Origin: Plasmodium coatneyi
Taxonomy: Eukaryota > Apicomplexa > Aconoidasida > Haemosporida > Plasmodiidae
NCBI RefSeq assembly: GCF_001680005.1
Contig: NC_033568.1
Coordinates: 1,798,001 to 1,862,000, forward strand
Direction of reading: 5' to 3'
DNA length: 64,000 nt
Position 1 is the first letter of the stretch; each line of letters begins with the position of its first letter. This document shows, one piece after another, positions 58,012-64,000 of this stretch. The notes beneath the pieces were generated by a model. It was not told the origin of the DNA. It made no database searches and was given only the letters and a program-made list of their open reading frames with translations. A program made the translations under genes and the position numbers.

Positions 58012-60213
58012 ATGGCAGAGAAGGTAATCACCATTACAGGTTTGTCCCCCTTTTGTGTACAGTATAAAAGGAAGCATAATGAGCATGAAGCATTTTATAC
58101 ATGCTGTCATGTAAAATAAAGGAAAAATATACATATATATACACACATATACACATATATATATGTATATATAACATATACATATATTCCTATATTTATA
58201 TGAATATTTATGTTCCACACACATAACACCTACCTTCCCAGACGTGCACACTAGAATCAATTCAGAAGCAGTTAAACTTAATTAACATCTTCTATACAAA
58301 TTTCGAGAAGAATACAGAGGATCAGGACGACGGTGGGGAAGGTGCAGGATTGAAAGATGCACTAAATGGCCATTTCTCACAGTGTACGAAAATTACTGGT
58401 GACGTTAAGGGAATCGTCGAAGCCTACGAGTACGCATGTAATCAGAATGGGAAACTGGATTACGGGGATGCCCCCTGCCGCCTCTTTTATTATTGGTTCG
58501 GGCATACATACTGGAGCGATTTAGGTAATAAATCATTGTCAAACCTCCTGAATACAATTTACAGCACGCTAAAAACTAATGCCAATTGCAGCAGTAATAA
58601 TAAATGTGATTTCAAATATGACGATCTTAAGGACAAAGAAATTGACCAAACTATTTTTAATGACATGAAAACAATATTCGAATATTACCACGATTATAAG
58701 AAATTACCGGGTTTACTAAGTACGTACAGTGGTGCCACCTGTGCAAAAAAGTGGTCAGACTATTGGACAACAGTTTCTTCAGCATGTGAGTCCATGAAGG
58801 AAAACTGCACAGATGACTTCCATCATAAGGACAAACCATATTGTACAGACTTTGAGAAAACCTATGCTTTATATTGTGATACAGCTAATCTCCACAAAAA
58901 GATGGTGGAACTAATGACAAAAGAGAATCAGCTTGCAACACAAGCAGCACAAACAGCAGCATCCTTAGCAAAGGAAGAAGCGGTCCGTGAAGCTAAAACC
59001 ACATCCTCCCTTTCTTCTATCTTTGGCACACTTGGAATGACAGTCGCTCCTTTCGTATTGTATAAGGTAAAGATATAAATAAAATACTACTATAACTAAT
59101 AGTATTTTCTCCCCTTCCTTCCACCACTAAAACCTCCCTTCCACCCCTAACAACCTCCCTTCCCCCCCTCAAGACCCCTTCTTCCTTCCTTAGAACTCTT
59201 CCTTTCCTTCCTTCATCCCCTGCCGTCATTAGACCTCCTTCCTTCATTTCCCTTCCCTCCTTACACCCTCCTTTCCTTCCTCCTCCTTAGACCCTTTCAC
59301 CTATCACCCTAACAACCTTCCCTTCCACCATTCACCACACTAACAACCTTCCTTCCACCCCTACCACCACACCTAAGAACCATTCCTATCACCCCTAAAA
59401 ACCTTCCTTCCATCTACCACCACCCATAACAACCCACCTACCACCCCTAACAACCCGCCTACCACCATCCACCCTAACAAACTTCCTTCCATCTACCACC
59501 ACCCATAACAACCTTCCTTCCATCTACCACCATCCACCACCCTTACAACCCACCTACCACCATCCACCACCCTTACAACCCACCTACCACCATCCACCAC
59601 CCTTACAACCCACCTACCACCATCCACCACCCTTACAACCCACCTACCACCCAACCACCTAACAACCCACCTACCACCCAACCACCTAACAACCCACCTA
59701 CCACCCAACCACCTAACAACCCACCTACCACCCAACCACCTAACAACCCACCTACCACCCAACCACCTAACAACCCACCTACCACCCTACCACCTAACAA
59801 CCCACCTACCACCCACCAACCACCCTTAACAACCCGGCTATCACCCCTAAGAACATTCCTTACAATTCCACCCTAACAACCTTCCTTCTTTTTAGTATAA
59901 ACCATGGTCTTCTTGGTTTAGTAACCACATTTCTGGAAATGGAAGGAGCGGAAGAAGCAACAGAAGGAAGAGAAGATCAACTGAACAGAACTTTGGTTCG
60001 TCCATAGAAGACAGCTTAACATACGATTCAATGGACGAAATCTCAACAATAGGTCCAACAGATCATTCCACAGTAAGTTCCTCTACTGCCACATACACAA
60101 GACAGCCTACAAGGCCGACGACCAGCAGAGGAAGGGAAGGAGAAAGAGGAGCAAGAACAGCAGGAACAAATAGGACGGCACGTCGCCAAAATATAGGTTA
60201 CCAAAACGTGTAA
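58012..60213 (+). CDS. KIR-I: three-exon KIR-type protein with repeat-filled intron
   Basis: Exons: 58012..58023 (MAEK, GTAATC donor), 58242..59066, 59896..60213; 384 residues. The body starts TCTLESIQKQLNLINIFYTNF, so it lacks the LPS start although the gene has three exons. It has LFYYWFGHT and EYYHDYKKL. An Ala/Gln/Glu/Lys-rich helical linker precedes the TM helix (SSLSSIFGTLGMTVAPFVLYK), ending at GTAAAG. Intron 2 is 829 bp, several times the size in paralogues, and is filled by a C-rich minisatellite. The tail begins YKPWSSWFSNHISG, is Arg/Ser-rich then Asp/Ser/Thr-rich, and ends NIGYQNV. Confidence 0.87.
59090..59890 (+). repeat. C-rich minisatellite inside KIR-I intron 2
   Basis: Degenerate ACCACCCAACCACCTAACAA and CCACCCTTACAACCCACCTA units, almost free of G on the plus strand. 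The early part (59090-59300) has CTTCCTTCCACC and CCTTAGA words. The antisense ORF at 59493-59762 is an artefact. Confidence 0.92.
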
Positions 60214-61989
60214 ACACCAAGGAAGTAAGATGAGGGGGATTGTTTCCTTCCTTTCCCCGACCCTTCGCAGGAAGGAAGGGACGAACATAAATAAGTGCGC
60301 ACAGAATTCATATAATCTCAGAAGAAAAAATGACAATTTTTCCTTTTTCTCCCTTTTTTCTCTTAAGCGCTAATTTCTTTTTCTTTTCCGTTCCATTCCT
60401 TTTTTTTTTTTCCCTTTCCTTCTTTTTTTTTCCTTTTTTTTTTTCCCCTTTCCTTCTTTTTTTTTCCTTCTTTTTTCTTCCTTTTCTTTTCTTTCCTTCT
60501 TTCCTTCTTATTCCTTCTTTTCCTTCTTATTCGTTCCTTAGAAAGGTTGCTTCCTTTCTTTCACTAGACCCTACTTTCCTTCTTTCATTACCCCTTCTTG
60601 CTATCTTCCTTTCTCCTAAAGTGAAGAATTCCTTTCCTCCATTTCTTTCTCCTTTCCTCCTACAAGGAAAATTTTACTTCCCCATTCCCTAAAAATGAAA
60701 ATTCTTTAACCCTTCCTTCATACTTTCCTTTCTACCGTAGAGCCTCCTTTCATTCACTTCCTTCCTCCTTAGACCATCCTTCTTTTCCCTCCTCCTTAGA
60801 CCACTTCCTTTCCTTCTTTTCTTTCTTATTCCTTATTTCATTATGCTTTATATCTCATTCCATTTTTTCCTTTCTTTCCTTCTTATTCCTCCTTTTTCCT
60901 TCTGTTCCTTATTATTCCTGCATTTTCCTTTTTTCCTTCTTATTCCTTCTTTCCTTGTTATTCCTTCCTTCCAAATTGTGATTTATCATCATCATATGTT
61001 TTGCAACAAATGAGTGCGCGCAAATAACTACACAAATGGCAGTAATGATGATGGTCATCATCATTCATATATAATAATAACAATATATATAATAATATAT
61101 ATATATATATTTTACTAACATCGTATACACATGAAAAAAAGGAGTTCCCCCCAAAACCATTATTAACTGTCCTAACGCCTACGGACCCTTCTGAACTTCT
61201 TAATACTATAGAACAGAAAAAAAAAAAAAAAAAGAAATAGAATGAATATATTAATATTATAAAAATAATATGTATTACAAATGATGTAGCCCAAATAGTA
61301 TGGTGTGCACGTTTTGCGAAGGAGATATTTAGCAGTTTAAAAAATTAAGAGGGGAAAGTAGTGCTCTATGCGTTTGAACTACACTGTACGTATTGACAAT
61401 TTTTAATAATGCCCCCCTCCTTCTAATTAACAGGAAAACATAAATCAGTAATCCATGCGATGAATTACTATTGACGGGAAAAATTATGTTCCTGTGAGCA
61501 TAATAATGGATGCATAGAAATAATAATGTAATACTTCGGCTGATTATGCATAAGTCAATAATATAATAAATGAATGAAGGAATGTACGGGGAATTTGGAT
61601 ATTTCTCTTTCCCATTTTATTCTTACAATATATTCGCCGTTCCTATTTTCGTCCCTATTAAAATATGTGTGTATAAAATCATTTTGATACGTACATGTGT
61701 ACATGTTGTTGTTACTTAAGCATTGTGGAATATGTACCATTAGGAAGTATAGGTATTTGATAATTGTAATTATGGAATATGCATAATTTCTTACATATGC
61801 AACATGCATATAAATACATGAATAATTCAGAAATGGAATTCATTATACATATACACAAAATTCACATTACATACACAGAATTCACATTATACATATATAC
61901 ACAAAACGAATGGATAAATGCACATAAATATATGTACATAGTTCTTGATATGAATATATTATAAATATAAATATAACTGTACAGCAACA
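60214..61989. other. Spacer between KIR-I and KIR-J, largely pyrimidine tract
   Basis: No gene. 60330-60975 is a homopyrimidine-rich block; the rest is AT-rich 5' flank of KIR-J. Confidence 0.65.
60330..60975 (+). repeat. Extended C/T-rich tract
   Basis: About 640 bp of TTTCCTTCTTTT-type sequence with few purines on plus, punctuated by CCTTAGACC words like those in the KIR-I intron. Suggests one expansion event continuing past the gene. Confidence 0.85.
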
Positions 61990-64000
61990 ATGGTAAAGGC
62001 ATTTGGGTTTATCCTTTTTGAGTAGATTGAATAAATATATATATGAATATTATGCGCAAGCATAATATTTTATTCATTGTATAATGTAGGGGAAAATATG
62101 TAGGGACCACATAGGAACATATGTATTCCATATGTTACATTTGCAGAGCATGTTGTTGGATGATTTACCTTCAAAGCAAGCGTATGATGAATTCGGACGT
62201 GGTTCTAATAAATGTATTATTTATGGTTTCGAACTGAAAAATACAGAGAGTGAACTGAGTAGCGCACTAACTGATCACCCAAAAGTTAAAGACGAGGTAG
62301 ATAAAATAATAAAAGCCTACTGTTACGCATCTTCACGAGGAGGAACACGGTTTTCAGACCTCAATAAGGAGTGCACTTTCTTTTATTATTGGTTGGGAAG
62401 CAAAATATGGCAAAATGGGCAAAATATAAATGATTCTGATTCATTTCAAAGTCTTATGAAAAGCATTTATGACGAATTAAAGCAAATTAAGCCTTCGTCT
62501 GGTGAAGGAAGGGGATGGGGAATGGGACAGGGTGGGGGGTGTACCATTCTATACCCAAACTATGAAATAAATAAGGATCTCTTCCCTCTGGCAAAAATAG
62601 TATCGGACTATACTTTAGACTACACAACAATAAGTCATAACTTGACTAAGAAGAATAATGATAATACTTACTGTTTAGCATATGAAGGTTACCTAACTAA
62701 CGCTGCTGCTGCTTATAATAAATTTTGCGAAGGGAAAAATGGACAGGACCCATTCGCTAATTCAGTTTGTGGAGCATTTGAAAGGGAGGAAAGGGCTGGT
62801 GGTGAGAAAAAATCTACCCCACAGGAGTTACGAAGATCAAAATGTAAATCAATGCATGAAGAGGAACATGTATTAGAAATAAAACAGGGGGAATATGTCC
62901 TCTGGGAAACTTACTCCCATGCTGCATGAAACCGGGGTAAGAGTTCCATCAACAGCTCCTCCTGGTTTCAGGACTCCTGATTACACTGGAACATTCCCCC
63001 TTTTATTCACTTCTTAGGTAATAACGAACAACCTCAACAAGAAACTCCTCCTGCAGAAGGAACTTCCGGAGCCACCACGGGTGTAGTAGGTACGTGTATC
63101 CAGACAGAGGGAGGGGAAGAAAATTCTTCCCTTACAGAGGTTGTTCCTTTCCTTCCATGAGGAAGGAGAAAGAACAATCTTCCCTGATGAAGGATGGGGG
63201 AAGGAATAAACACCTCCTTCCCTATCTAAAGAAGGGGGGGACAGAAAGTAACCTTCCCACGGGGGAAATGAAAAGAAAGGTATTTTCCTCTGAAGGGAAA
63301 GGAAGAAGGAAAGAAAAAAAAATAGGAAGCGTAGTACGCTAATATTATTCTTTTTCTTTCTTTATTTTTTAGCTCCAGGAACAGGAGTAAATGTTAAAGG
63401 TGGTGGTGGTGTCGTACCTGGTGTGGCTGGTGGATTAGCAGCAGTGGGACTGCCAGCGGCTGCTCTCCTTCTTTATAAAGTAAGTAAAGTAACAATTATA
63501 ATTGTCCATTGTAATTATAGTTATAATTGCAGTTATAATTATAATTATAATGACAATTATAATTGCTACTGTAATTGTGATTACATCTGCAATTGTAATT
63601 ACATCTGTAATTGTAATTATAATTAAAATTGTAATTACAATTATAAATAGAAACATATATATATTAGTTATTTTTATTTTTGTCTATATTTAAAAATGTG
63701 AATGCTTAAAATGTGAGCAGTAATTGTACATATATATATATTCTGTACACACATATGTGCTCACCTGCTTGCTCCTTCCTTCTTCTTTTCTTCCTTTTTG
63801 TTCAGTACACTTCCTTACCATCTTTGTTACGTACACAATTTGGAAATAGCAACAGCGGAGGAAGAAGCAATGCTCGCAGAAGAGGAGGAAGATCTACGAT
63901 CAAGCGCAACGCTAACTTCGACGACACCTCAACAACGGAATATTCCTCCATACTTAGTTCGACGATAGGTGACGATTCTATAGATGAATCATCCGTATTT
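61990..64000 (+). CDS. KIR-J: five-exon KIR-type protein, 3' end cut by window
   Basis: Exons: 61990..61992 (ATG alone, GTAAAG donor), 62147..62843, 63018..63089, 63373..63479, 63806 to the window end. The body starts SMLLDDLPSKQAYDEFGRG, with FFYYWLGSK, a Gly-rich insertion (GEGRGWGMGQGGG) and DYTLDYTTI. The exon 2 ORF continues to a stop at 62929, but splicing at AAAT|GTAAAT joins T to GT of exon 3. This recreates the Cys that paralogues have at this place. Exon 3 is 24 codons, phase 1-1 (NNEQPQQETPPAEG). Exon 4 gives APGTGVNVKGGGG and the TM helix (VVPGVAGGLAAVGLPAAALLLYK). The tail starts YTSLPSLLRTQFG, is Arg/Ser/Gly-rich then Ser/Thr-rich, and is open at base 64000. Confidence 0.85.
63490..63660. 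repeat. AATTATAATTG-type microsatellite in KIR-J intron 4
   Basis: Irregular six-base units (ATAATT, GTAATT, GCAATT) run across about 170 bp of the intron before the tail exon. They are AT-rich and partly self-complementary. ORFs across it are artefacts. Confidence 0.85.

Noticed and set aside
59493..59762. Minus ORF of Gly-Arg-Trp-Val repeats
   Set aside because: Antisense of the C-rich intron minisatellite of KIR-I.
62844..62929. Continuation of KIR-J exon 2 to a stop codon
   Set aside because: A GTAAAT donor at 62844 restores the frame into stalk, TM and tail exons, and keeps the conserved Cys.
25737..64000. SICAvar exons
   Set aside because: Looked for Cys-rich SICA repeats and the conserved last exon; none seen. 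The cluster genes fit KIR structure instead.

Overview
The window is nuclear DNA of a malaria parasite of the simian P. vivax clade, most probably Plasmodium knowlesi or the close relative P. coatneyi. The evidence is: AT-rich intergenic DNA with long homopolymers; small T-rich introns; a Duffy-binding-protein (DBP/EBL) gene of vivax-clade type; a tryptophan-rich antigen gene; several PEXEL (RxLxE/Q/D) exported-protein genes; ten spliced genes of the KIR (knowlesi interspersed repeat, a PIR subgroup) type; and internal arrays of the Plasmodium telomere repeat (CCCTRAA on the plus strand). No SICAvar exon, rRNA, tRNA, transposon or CRISPR was seen. Species assignment is inference.

Layout. 1.7-3.4 kb: an intact PEXEL protein gene and a second PEXEL-bearing ORF with no visible signal peptide. 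4.6-6.2 kb (minus): two-exon tryptophan-rich antigen with a Tyr/Glu/Asp/Pro repeat. 6.2-9.0 kb: gene-free DNA with telomere-like repeats in both orientations. 9.0-11.2 kb (minus): multi-TM exported-type protein. 12.4-14.8 kb (plus): PHIST-like exported protein with 43 consecutive exact-length 24-bp repeats. 16.1-20.0 kb (minus): complete five-exon DBP, reconstructed here from signal peptide to cytoplasmic tail, with a minisatellite just upstream. 22.4-23.3 kb (plus): two-exon PEXEL protein with two TM helices. From 25.7 kb to the end: ten KIR-type genes, called KIR-A to KIR-J here (A, C, D, E, G, H, I, J plus; B, F minus; J runs off the window), interrupted by a truncated two-TM ORF at 35.8-36.2 kb and a telomere-like array at 38.7-39.5 kb.

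The KIR-type genes share one plan: a micro-exon of 1-9 codons starting with ATG; a large extracellular exon with an aromatic-x-[FYHS]-W-[LIVF]-G-like motif; a TM helix ending at a Tyr-Lys exon border; and a final Arg-rich, Ser/Thr/Asp/Glu-rich cytoplasmic exon ending in N-[IL]-x-Y-x-x. B, D, F, G, H and I have three exons. A, C, E and J carry extra stalk exons joined by phase-1 introns. In KIR-A the stalk holds a collagen-like Gly-X-Y exon followed by a peptide that looks like the host AHNAK repeat. This is a candidate case of molecular mimicry, comparable to the CD99-like stretches known in P. knowlesi KIR proteins, and is the observation I would follow first.

Together the genes encode erythrocyte invasion (DBP), red-cell binding or exported antigens (tryptophan-rich, PHIST, PEXEL proteins) and variant infected-cell antigens (KIR). 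All exon joints are read by eye from GT/AG signals and frame; no alignment or search was run.
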